Of a stretch of 64,000 nucleotides of DNA, positions 53,371 to 60,704 are shown piece by piece. Location of the stretch: assembly GCF_002355475.1 (NCBI RefSeq), contig NZ_AP014862.1, forward strand, positions 4,216,001 to 4,280,000, written 5' to 3'. Origin of the DNA: Pseudomonas furukawaii. Its GTDB lineage: Bacteria > Pseudomonadota > Gammaproteobacteria > Pseudomonadales > Pseudomonadaceae. Made by a program: the position numbers and the translations under genes. Below the pieces are notes generated by a model. That model worked only from the letters and a program-made list of their open reading frames with translations, was not told the DNA's origin and did no database searches. Positions within the stretch are counted from its first letter, which is position 1. Every line of letters begins with the position of its first letter.

Positions 53371-53991
53371 TCAGCTCGACGACGGCCGCCACAGCAGCAG
53401 CAAGCCGCCAAATCCCACCAGCAGCGTGCCGAAGGCACGATCGATCACGCCACGCACCGCCAGCAGCCGGGCGCGCACCGCGCCGGTGGAAAAGCACAGC
53501 CCCACCAGGCCGAACCAAGCCACATGGGCCAGGGCGATGAAGGCGCCATAGCCTGCCTGCACCTCCAGCGGCGTGTCCCGCTGCACCACCTGCATGAACA
53601 GGCTCACCACGAAGATCGACGTCTTGGGGTTCAGCGCATTGGTGAGAAACCCCATGCGCAGCGCGGCCAGGTCCGATTGCGGCGCCTCCTGCGGGGCGGT
53701 GTCCACAGCCTGCGCCGGCGCCCGCAGCAGGCTCACGCCCAGGTAGATGAGATAGGCGGCCCCCAGCAGCTTCAGCAGGTTGAACAGCCAGATCGACTCA
53801 CGCACCAGCAGCCCCAGGCCCCAGAGCGTGTAGCCGACATGGACGAACACCCCTACCCCCACCCCCAGGGCCGTGAGCACACCGGCACGGCGCGAGAGCA
53901 GCAGGCTGTTGCGCGTGACCATGGCGAAGTCCGGCCCCGGGCTGATCACGGCCAGCAGGGTGATGGTGATTACAGCTAGCAGTTCGGTCAT
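53371..53991 (-). CDS. LysE-family amino acid exporter
   Basis: A 206-residue exporter of the LysE/RhtB family. The N-terminus ITLLAVISPGPDFAMVTRN is the family signature. Six hydrophobic segments follow, including GVGVGVFVHVGYTLWGLGLL, and the FLTNALNPKTSIFVVSLF block is characteristic. It pumps out a basic or neutral amino acid or a homoserine-lactone-like compound; the substrate cannot be told. It is divergent from the LysR gene, its likely regulator, with a 67-bp gap. Confidence 0.92.
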   Translation of the reverse strand: MTELLAVITITLLAVISPGPDFAMVTRNSLLLSRRAGVLTALGVGVGVFVHVGYTLWGLGLLVRESIWLFNLLKLLGAAYLIYLGVSLLRAPAQAVDTAPQEAPQSDLAALRMGFLTNALNPKTSIFVVSLFMQVVQRDTPLEVQAGYGAFIALAHVAWFGLVGLCFSTGAVRARLLAVRGVIDRAFGTLLVGFGGLLLLWRPSSS

Positions 53992-54058
53992 GTCTTATCC
54001 TGTCCAGGAGGTGTAAGAATGCGCCTATCCTAGCGACACACCGCCACCGTGATTAACG

Positions 54059-54970
54059 ATGTCTTCTGACCATATCCGTGAATCCAGCTCACCGATTAGA
54101 CAGAGCCGCCTGCCCTCGCTGTTGGCCCTGCGCTGCTTCGAGGCCGCCGCGCGGCTGGAGAACTTCACCCGCGCCGCGGCGGAGCTGCACCTCACCCACG
54201 GCGCCGTGAGCCGAGCCGTGCGCCTGCTGGAGGACGACATCGGCCTGCCCCTGTTCGAGCGGCGCAACCGCCGCGTCCACCTCACCGATGCCGGGCGCCG
54301 ACTCGCCGCCGCCGTGGGCGAGGGCCTGCACCTGATGCGTGCGGCCGTGGACGAACTGCGCGCCAGCGTCAGGCAGCAACGGCGCTGGGTGGTGTCCTGC
54401 GAACCCACCCTGCTGATGCGCTGGCTGATTCCGCGCTGGCCGGTCTTCCAGCGCCACCACCCCGAACTGCAGGTCCACCTGGTCGCCGGCGGCGGCCCCT
54501 TCAGCTTCGACGCCGGCATCGACCTCGCCATCCGCCGCGACGACTTTCCCTGGCCGGCCCATTACCACGCAGAGCCGTTGTTCGCCGAACGGGTCGGGCC
54601 CGTCTGCCGCCCTGCCCTGGCCGCCGACTGGTTCGACGGCGACACCCTCGGCGCCAGTGCCCCGCGCCTGCACAGCCAGACCCGCCCCGGCGCCTGGAAC
54701 CACTGGGCCGGTCTGACGGGCCAGCACCTGCCGCCAGCGACGGAACAGCACTTCGAGCACTTCTACTTCAGCCTCCAGGCGGCCGTCGCCGGACTGGGCG
54801 TGGCCATCGGCCCCTGGCACCTGGTCCGCGACGACCTGGACAGTGGCCTGCTGGTGGCGCCCCAGGGTTTCATCGAAGACGGTTCCCGCTACTGCTTGCT
54901 GGCGCCCAGCGCCCCGGAGCCCGATAGCCCGCCGGCACGGCTGCTGGCGTGGCTGAGGGCACAGGCCTGA
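54059..54970 (+). CDS. LysR-family transcriptional regulator (GcvA-like)
   Basis: A 303-residue LysR regulator of the GcvA-like group: PSLLALRCFEAAARLENFTR, then HGAVSRAVRLLEDDIGLPL and FERRNRRVHLTDAGRRLAA form the DNA-binding part. The effector domain includes LRASVRQQRRWVVSCEPTLL and FDAGIDLAIRRDD. It is divergent from the LysE exporter gene and very probably controls it. Confidence 0.9.
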   Translation: MSSDHIRESSSPIRQSRLPSLLALRCFEAAARLENFTRAAAELHLTHGAVSRAVRLLEDDIGLPLFERRNRRVHLTDAGRRLAAAVGEGLHLMRAAVDELRASVRQQRRWVVSCEPTLLMRWLIPRWPVFQRHHPELQVHLVAGGGPFSFDAGIDLAIRRDDFPWPAHYHAEPLFAERVGPVCRPALAADWFDGDTLGASAPRLHSQTRPGAWNHWAGLTGQHLPPATEQHFEHFYFSLQAAVAGLGVAIGPWHLVRDDLDSGLLVAPQGFIEDGSRYCLLAPSAPEPDSPPARLLAWLRAQA

Positions 54971-55244
54971 CGGCACCGCGCCCAGGACACCGGAGTCCAG
55001 GCCCGCAACCCCGCTCCCGGAATGCATGCGGGCCACGACCCTGGCTTGCCCTTGCGCCTCGCCCTCCCTATCCTGCCCCGGCCACGGTCAATCCCGTGGA
55101 CGGGTTTGGCGACCCGGCTTAATAACGGGCGCGATTGCGCCGAACGGTGCATGCGAGAAGCGGCGTAGGCTTCTTGCAGGCCCCTTCACAACTGCAGTTT
55201 TCACTGCAGCGCTATATGGCAGATCGCGCGGGGAGATCCTCGTG

Positions 55245-55342
55245 ATCTGCCGGTTCCCGTTAGCCGGTTCGCCAACCCCGCGCGGTTTGCCACCCTCGTT
55301 TGGCGACGCAGGTGGCAACTCCCCAACCGATAACGGAGAACC
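55245..55342 (+). ncRNA. C4 antisense RNA-like leader upstream of an antirepressor gene
   Basis: The leader directly before the BRO-N antirepressor gene has two hairpins, GGTT-CGCC-AACC (55266-55277) and TTGCCACC/GGTGGCAA (55287-55294 with 55311-55318). Their loops are complementary over seven bases: TCGCCAA (55269-55275) with TTGGCGA (55300-55306). GGTTCCCGTTAGCCGGTT (55252-55269) can also pair imperfectly with AACCGATAACGGAGAACC (55325-55342), which contains the GGAG ribosome-binding site. The sequence and its place before an antirepressor gene recall the C4 antisense RNA of phages P1 and P7. Confidence 0.65.
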
Positions 55343-55345
55343 ACC

Positions 55346-55852
55346 ATGCATGACGCATACACCCCCATCGTTTTCCACCGACATTCCCGCCAGTTGCGCG
55401 CGGTGATGATCGACCACCGACCCTGGTTCTCGGGATACGACTTCGCCCGCCTCATCGCGGCGCCCCGCGCCCACCTGCTGGCCAGGCGACTGGTCGCTTT
55501 CCAGCGCCGCACGGTGCTGCTGCGGTACGACAGCGGAACCCTGGAGGAAATGGAGATGATCAGCGACCAGGGCGCCTATCACGCGCTGTTCCGCTTCGGG
55601 CATCCGGAGCATGGGCTGATCGGCCAGTGGCTCAGCGAAGAGGTGTTGCCCACCCTGCATGATCTTCACCGCGAACCCGACGCCAGCCCCCGGCGCGCCT
55701 TCATGACCTGGGCGGACCAGCGCGTGGGGGTGGTGCAGTGGCAGGGCGAACTATGGATCGCGCGACGGGACCTGCCGGTGTTCATGGCAGCCAATGACGA
55801 CCCGGCGCTCGGCCTCGAACCCAGCTGGAAGCGACTGCCCGCCCAGGAGTGA
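55346..55852 (+). CDS. BRO-N domain phage antirepressor-like protein, isolated
   Basis: A 168-residue protein with an N-terminal BRO-N domain, as in phage antirepressors. Recognisable stretches: FHRHSRQLRAVMIDHRPWF, FSGYDFARLIAAP, RTVLLRYDSG, MISDQGAYHALFRFGHPEH, and GLIGQWLSEEVLPTLHD. The second part (ASPRRAFMTWADQRVGVVQW, then ELWIARRDLPVF) looks different and may be a small effector region. No other phage gene lies near. The leader resembles C4 RNA, which in phages keeps the antirepressor off. Whether this chromosomal copy acts on prophages or on host genes is unknown. Confidence 0.8.
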   Translation: MHDAYTPIVFHRHSRQLRAVMIDHRPWFSGYDFARLIAAPRAHLLARRLVAFQRRTVLLRYDSGTLEEMEMISDQGAYHALFRFGHPEHGLIGQWLSEEVLPTLHDLHREPDASPRRAFMTWADQRVGVVQWQGELWIARRDLPVFMAANDDPALGLEPSWKRLPAQE

Positions 55853-55865
55853 TGGAACACCAAGC

Positions 55866-56340
55866 CGCCGCCGGCTTCCCTCTCCCCCGCCCTCTCCCGG
55901 AGGGAGAGGGAGCGGTCCGTGCAATGCCGGCTGCACCGCTCCGTAGGGTGGATGGCGCTTTTCCATCCACCGGCCCTGTCAAGTGATGAAACACCGAGCC
56001 GCAGCCGGCTTCCCTCTCCCCCGCCCTCTCCCGAAGGGAGAGGGGGCGGTCCGTGCAATGCCGGCTGCACTGCTCCGGGTGGATGGCCCTTTTCCATCCA
56101 CTGGCCCTGTCAAGTGATGAAACACCGAGCCGCAGCCGGCTTCCCTCTCCCCCGCCCTCTCCCAGAGGGAGAGGGGGCGGTCCGTGCAATGCCTGCTGCA
56201 CCGCCCCGTAGGGTGGATGGCGCTTTTCCATCCACCGGCCCTGTCAAGTGATGAAACACCGAGGCGCCGCCGGCTTCCCTCTCCCCCGCCCTCTCCCAGA
56301 GGGAGAGGGGGCGGTCCGTGCAATGCCGGCTGCACCGCGC
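55866..56340. repeat. tandem array, about 3.5 copies of a 131-134 bp unit
   Basis: Units begin at about 55873, 56007, 56138 and 56272 with GGCTTCCCTCTCCC. Each contains a hairpin of CCCGCCCTCTCCC type with GAGGGAGAGGG, then GGTCCGTGCAATGCC, then GTAGGGTGGATGGCGC or a near variant with a CCATCCACCGGCCCTGTC partner. The fourth copy is incomplete. No gene is seen in it; the repetitive minus-strand frames are artefacts. Confidence 0.88.
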
Positions 56341-56344
56341 CCCT

Positions 56345-56406
56345 GTAGGAGCGAGCTTGCTCGCGAACAAGGCCCGCGCCATTCCTCGGCGAGCCGGCTC
56401 CTACGG
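56345..56406. repeat. REPIN: pair of inverted REP elements
   Basis: GTAGGAGCGAGCTTGCTCGC (56345-56364) and, inverted, GGCGAGCCGGCTCCTACGG (56388-56406) enclose a short spacer. The second arm resembles the single REP elements at 1396 and 6492. Confidence 0.8.
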
Positions 56407-56436
56407 AGCCAGGCTGCGCGCGTGACCGTCGGCCCG

Positions 56437-57066
56437 CTACCGGGGCTTGCGCCACAGGCTGGCCAGCCAGGGCTGCTGCTCCCGGGGCAGGCCAACGGGA
56501 CGGTAGTAGTGCTCCAGCGCCTCGAAGCCGGCGGCCTCCAGCAGGGCCTTCCAGCTCTCGTAGTCATGCCAGGCGCCGTAGCGATTGCCGCTCCAGCCCT
56601 CGTCGTTCTGCCCCCGAGGATTGGAGCTGAAGAGCACGCCGCCCGGCTTCAGCGCGTCCCGCAGCTCGGCGAGGACCCGGGGCAGCTCCTGGCGCGGGAC
56701 ATGGAACAGGGAGGCGTTGGCGAAGATGCCGTCGAAGTGTTCGGCCGGCAGGTCGAGGGCGAGGAAGTTCTGCTGCCACACCTCGCAACCGGAGTCGGCG
56801 CGGGCCATGGCGACGAAGCGGGCGGTGCCGTCCAGGCCGATGGCGCGGTGACCCAGGCGGGCGAAGGCCGCCAGGTCGCGGCCGGGGCCGCAACCGAAGT
56901 CGAGGATGACGAACGGCGCCTCGCCACGGATATGCCGCAACAGCGCCGCGATGTTCTGGCTCACGTCATGGTCGCGGGTGCCCTCGCGAAACTCGTCGGC
57001 GTTGCGCTCGTAGTCGTCGAGGGTGGTGGCGGTGATGCTGGCGAGGTCGTCGGGACGCAGGGGCAT
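56437..57066 (-). CDS. class I SAM-dependent methyltransferase
   Basis: A 209-residue methyltransferase. SAM motif I is VILDFGCGPGRDLAAFARLG near residue 53, followed by AIGLDGTARFVAMARAD, then FDGIFANASLFHVPRQELPR and LKPGGVLFSSNPRGQNDEGW. It resembles the type-11/25 small-molecule methyltransferases common in Pseudomonas, whose substrate is unknown. It lies directly next to the repeat array and is divergent from potE. Confidence 0.88.
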   Translation of the reverse strand: MPLRPDDLASITATTLDDYERNADEFREGTRDHDVSQNIAALLRHIRGEAPFVILDFGCGPGRDLAAFARLGHRAIGLDGTARFVAMARADSGCEVWQQNFLALDLPAEHFDGIFANASLFHVPRQELPRVLAELRDALKPGGVLFSSNPRGQNDEGWSGNRYGAWHDYESWKALLEAAGFEALEHYYRPVGLPREQQPWLASLWRKPR

Positions 57067-57176
57067 GGCGGGCTCGAAGGAATCTGGACGGAAAACTGAA
57101 TTCTACGCTCTCGGCGGCGGCAACTTTCCAGGACGCCGCCTATCTTTCTGGAACCCACATCTGCGCGGGACTCGTC

Positions 57177-58526
57177 ATGGCCGACACCGGAAAGAAAATG
57201 ACCCTCACGGGCCTCACCACCCTGGTGGCGGTGAACATGATGGGCTCGGGCATCATCATGCTGCCGTCGAGCATGGCCCAGCTGGGCGCCATCTCGCTGC
57301 TGTCCTGGGGCATCACCGCCATCGGTTCCATGGCCATCGCCTACTGCTTCGCCCAATGCGGCATCTTCTGCCCCCGCTCCGGCGGCATGTCGGCGTACAC
57401 CGAGGAGGCCCACGGCAAGTCGGCCTTCTTCCTCTGTTCCTACCTCTACTTCCTGTCCCTGGCCATCGGCAACGTGGCCATCGCCATCTCCGCCGTGGGC
57501 TACCTCACGCCCTTCCTGCCCTGGCTGGGGACCGGCGCCATCCCCTTGTTCATCGGCACCCTGGGGCTGATCTGGCTCACCACCCTGGCCAACTTCGGCG
57601 GGCCCAAGGTCACCGGGCACATCGGTTCGATCACCGTCTGGGGCGTGATCATCCCGGTGGCGGGCCTGTCGCTGATCGGCTGGTTCTGGTTCGACCCCCA
57701 GGTGTTCGAGGACGCCTGGAACCCCAATGGCATCGCCACCAGTGACGCCATCACCCAGAGCATTCCGCTGACCCTCTGGGCCTTCCTCGGCATGGAATCC
57801 GCCGCACAGAACTCCGATGCCGTGGAAAACCCCAAGCGCAACGTGCCGCTCGCCTGCCTGCTGGGCACCCTGGGTGCGGCGGTGGTCTACGTGCTTTCCA
57901 CCTCGGTGATCATGGGCATAGTGCCCAACGCCGAGCTGGCCAACTCCAGCGCACCCTTCGCCTTCGTCTACGCCCAGATGTTCGATCCCCTGGTGGGTAA
58001 CATCATCATGGGGCTGGCGGTGATGGCCTGCGTCGGCTCGCTGCTGGGCTGGCAGTTCACCCTGGCCCAGACCGCCAAGGTCACCGCCGAGCAACGGATG
58101 TTTCCCGGTTTCTTCGCCAAGGTCACCCTGCTCGGCGCCCCGATCGCTGGACTGCTGGCCAACGCCCTGCTGCAGAGCGGCATGGCCATTTCCACCATCT
58201 CCCCCAACGCCTCGGAGCAGTTCGGCAAGCTGGTGAGCCTGGCGGCGGTGACCAATATCATTCCCTACATCACGGCCCTGTCCGCGCTGCTGGTGATCAT
58301 GCAGAAGGCCGGGGTGACCGGCTTCCCCCACCACCGCAACGTCGCCGCCCTGCTGGTGGCCATGGCCTACAGCTTCTACGCGCTCTACGCCTCCGGCACC
58401 GAGGCGGTGTTCGGCGGCATGCTGGTCACCGCCGTGGGCTACCTGATGTTCGGCTACATCGCCGAGCGCTTCCTCGAAGAGCGCACCGCGCGAAAGCGCG
58501 AACTCGGCCTGGAGGACCAGCCATGA
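57177..58526 (+). CDS. potE: putrescine/ornithine antiporter-type APC transporter
   Basis: A 449-residue APC-superfamily transporter closely resembling E. coli PotE: VNMMGSGIIMLPSSMAQLG at the N-terminus, ANFGGPKVTGHIGSITVWGV, GWFWFDPQVFEDAWNPNG, TLWAFLGMESAAQNSDAVEN and VTNIIPYITALSALLVI all have close counterparts. It should exchange putrescine for ornithine or take up putrescine. No ornithine decarboxylase gene (speF) is adjacent; instead its stop overlaps the start of an amino-acid-binding protein gene by 4 bp. Confidence 0.9.
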   Translation: MADTGKKMTLTGLTTLVAVNMMGSGIIMLPSSMAQLGAISLLSWGITAIGSMAIAYCFAQCGIFCPRSGGMSAYTEEAHGKSAFFLCSYLYFLSLAIGNVAIAISAVGYLTPFLPWLGTGAIPLFIGTLGLIWLTTLANFGGPKVTGHIGSITVWGVIIPVAGLSLIGWFWFDPQVFEDAWNPNGIATSDAITQSIPLTLWAFLGMESAAQNSDAVENPKRNVPLACLLGTLGAAVVYVLSTSVIMGIVPNAELANSSAPFAFVYAQMFDPLVGNIIMGLAVMACVGSLLGWQFTLAQTAKVTAEQRMFPGFFAKVTLLGAPIAGLLANALLQSGMAISTISPNASEQFGKLVSLAAVTNIIPYITALSALLVIMQKAGVTGFPHHRNVAALLVAMAYSFYALYASGTEAVFGGMLVTAVGYLMFGYIAERFLEERTARKRELGLEDQP

Positions 58527-59419
58527 ACGCCGCCCCCCTGCGCTGGCTGCCCCTGCTGCTCGCCGCACTGCTGCCGTCCCTGGCCGTCGCCCAGACCCTG
58601 GACCGCGTCCGCGCCAGCGGCACCCTCACCCTCGGCTACCTGCCGGACCAGCCGCCCTTCAGCGTCAGCGAAGGCGATGGCGCCTCCGGCTACGGCGTCG
58701 ACCTCTGCCAGAAGGTGGCCGATCAGTTGCGCACCCAACCCGGCCTGGCGCAACTGCGCACGCGCTTCGTCCCGCTGGCGCCGGAGAAGGCCCTGGATGT
58801 GGTGCGCGAAGGCGGCGTCGACCTGCTCTGCAGCCCGGTCGTGGAAACCCTGAAGCGCCGGGAAACCCTGGCCTTTTCCCTGCCGGTGTACACGGCCGGC
58901 GTCGGCGTGGTGCTGCGCCAGGACGCCTCCCCGCACCTGGTCCGCGTGCTCAAGGGCGAGGAGTCGCCCAGCGGCCCCACCTGGCGCGCCACGGTCAACC
59001 GGGGCCTGACCGCCGCCCATTTCGTGGTACAGGGCGGCACCGTGGTGGAAAGCTGGGCGCGGGAACGGCTGCGCCTGCTCAAGGTACTGGTGACCCTGGA
59101 CACCGTTCCCAGCGCACTGGACGGGGTGCAGAAAGTCGCCAAGGGCGAGGCGGATGCCTTCTTCGCCGACCAGATGATGCTGCGCAGCCTGGTGCAGCGT
59201 GACGCGTCCAACGCCGGGCTGATGGTGCTGGACCGGCGTTTCGAGTTCGAGCCCGTCTCCCTGGCGATGGCCCGGGGCGATGAGGACTTCCGCCTGCAGG
59301 TGGACACCGCGCTGAGCCGCTTCTACCGCTCCGGCGACATGGTGCCCTTGTATACGCGCTACTTCGGGCCGCCCGGCGATCTGGACCAGACCCTGTTCAA
59401 GGTGTATTCGCGCCGCTGA
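58523..59419 (+). CDS. orphan amino-acid-type periplasmic binding protein coupled to potE
   Basis: A 298-residue exported binding protein of the glutamate/amino-acid family (SBP family 3). The signal is WLPLLLAALLPSLAVAQ; the fold shows SGTLTLGYLPDQPPFSVSEG, GGVDLLCSPVVETLKRRETL and VAKGEADAFFADQMMLRSLV. No ABC permease or ATPase lies nearby. Its ATG overlaps the potE stop (ATGA), so both proteins are made together. It may present a substrate to the transporter or have a sensing role; both are inference. Confidence 0.88.
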   Translation: MNAAPLRWLPLLLAALLPSLAVAQTLDRVRASGTLTLGYLPDQPPFSVSEGDGASGYGVDLCQKVADQLRTQPGLAQLRTRFVPLAPEKALDVVREGGVDLLCSPVVETLKRRETLAFSLPVYTAGVGVVLRQDASPHLVRVLKGEESPSGPTWRATVNRGLTAAHFVVQGGTVVESWARERLRLLKVLVTLDTVPSALDGVQKVAKGEADAFFADQMMLRSLVQRDASNAGLMVLDRRFEFEPVSLAMARGDEDFRLQVDTALSRFYRSGDMVPLYTRYFGPPGDLDQTLFKVYSRR

Positions 59420-59505
59420 GGGAATTCGACGGCAAGAGTCGGGATGCGGGCGCACGCCAGCCCGCATACTCTCTGCCATGAACGAACCGCAAGCGGACCA
59501 CCGCC

Positions 59506-60570
59506 ATGAAATCCTCCGCCAGGAAAGCCGTCGAACAGGACCCGCGCTGGGCCGCCGTGCAGGCCCGGGACCCCGCCGCCGACCGGCACTTCGTCTACGC
59601 CGTGAAAACCACCGGCATCTACTGCCGTCCCAGCAGCCCCACCCGCCTGCCGCGTCCGGAGAACGTCGAGTTCTTCGACAGCGCCGCGGAGGCCGAGGCC
59701 GCCGGTTACCGTCCCAGCCGCCGCGCCGCCGCCGACATGACCAGCCTGGCGGCCCAGCACGCCGCCCTGGTGGAGGCCGCCTGCCGGCACATCGAGCGCG
59801 CCGAGGACGCCCCGGGCCTGGAAGCCCTGGCGGAGGCGGCGGGCCTCAGCGCCTCCCACTTCCACCGGGTGTTCAAGGCCGTCACCGGCCTCACCCCCAA
59901 GGCCTACGCCCGCGCCCAGCGCGCCCGCAAGGTGCGTGAACGCCTGCGCCCGGGCGCCTCGGTGACCGAAGCGATCCTCGATGCCGGCTTCAACTCCAAC
60001 AGCCGCTTCTATGCCGACTCCGCCCAGGTGCTGGGCATGAAGCCCGCCGACTACCGCGCCGGCGGCGCCAACAACGAGATCCGCTTCGCCCTGGGCGAAT
60101 GCTCCCTGGGGCATTTCCTGGTGGCCCAGAGCGAGATCGGCGTCTGCGCCCTGCTCCTGGGCGACGACCCTGAAGCCCTGCTGCGGGACCTGCAGGACAA
60201 GTTCCCCCAGGCCCGGCTGATAGGCGGCGACGGCGACTTCGAACGACTGGTGGCGCGCGTGGTGGGTTTTATCGAAGCCCCCAACCTCGGCCTGGACCTG
60301 CCCCTGGACGTGCGCGGCACCGCCTTCCAGGAGCGGGTCTGGCAGGCGCTGCGGGAGATTCCACCGGGCAGCACCGCCAGCTACGCGGAAATCGCCCAGC
60401 GCATCGGCTCGCCCCGCGCGGTTCGCGCCGTCGCCCAGGCCTGCGCGGCCAACAGCATCGCCGTGGCCATTCCCTGCCACCGGGTGGTCCGCAGCGACGG
60501 CGCCCTCTCCGGCTATCGCTGGGGGGTGGAGCGCAAGCGCCGGCTGCTGGACCGCGAGGCCGAGGGATGA
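59506..60570 (+). CDS. ada: Ada-type methylated-DNA repair/regulator with degenerate zinc site
   Basis: A 354-residue Ada homologue: N-terminal metal-binding domain, AraC-type HTH (HIERAEDAPGLEALAEAAGL then SASHFHRVFKAVTG) and C-terminal O6-methylguanine methyltransferase with acceptor Cys324 in IPCHRVVRSDG. In E. coli Ada the zinc ligands are Cys38, 42, 69 and 72. Here, at identical spacing, they are Cys40, Ser44, Ser71 and Ala74: only the first remains (YCRPSS, YRPSRRA). The methylphosphotriester sensing and zinc binding should be impaired, while repair by Cys324 looks intact. Confidence 0.9.
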   Translation: MKSSARKAVEQDPRWAAVQARDPAADRHFVYAVKTTGIYCRPSSPTRLPRPENVEFFDSAAEAEAAGYRPSRRAAADMTSLAAQHAALVEAACRHIERAEDAPGLEALAEAAGLSASHFHRVFKAVTGLTPKAYARAQRARKVRERLRPGASVTEAILDAGFNSNSRFYADSAQVLGMKPADYRAGGANNEIRFALGECSLGHFLVAQSEIGVCALLLGDDPEALLRDLQDKFPQARLIGGDGDFERLVARVVGFIEAPNLGLDLPLDVRGTAFQERVWQALREIPPGSTASYAEIAQRIGSPRAVRAVAQACAANSIAVAIPCHRVVRSDGALSGYRWGVERKRRLLDREAEG

Positions 60571-60704
60571 AGCGGCCGGGTGCCGGTGGCGAACCCCAGG
60601 CCCTGGATACCGGGCTCCGGGGCCGGGTCGACAAGTTCGCGCTCCTTGGCTAGAACTCCAATCAGCCCCCGGCCTCTCGGGGACGCCTGGCAGGAAGCTC
60701 GATC

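Noticed and set aside
55866-56340. Tandem array considered as a CRISPR
   Set aside because: Units of about 132 bp follow each other without unique spacers, and there are no cas genes.
55666-56567. Several overlapping minus-strand frames with repeated MEKRHPPYGAVQ-like and LGEGGGEGS-like segments
   Set aside because: They are translations of the tandem DNA repeat in different registers, have no ribosome-binding sites and match no family.
56961-58568. 535-codon minus-strand frame opposite potE
   Set aside because: Composition is of shadow type and potE on the plus strand is certain.
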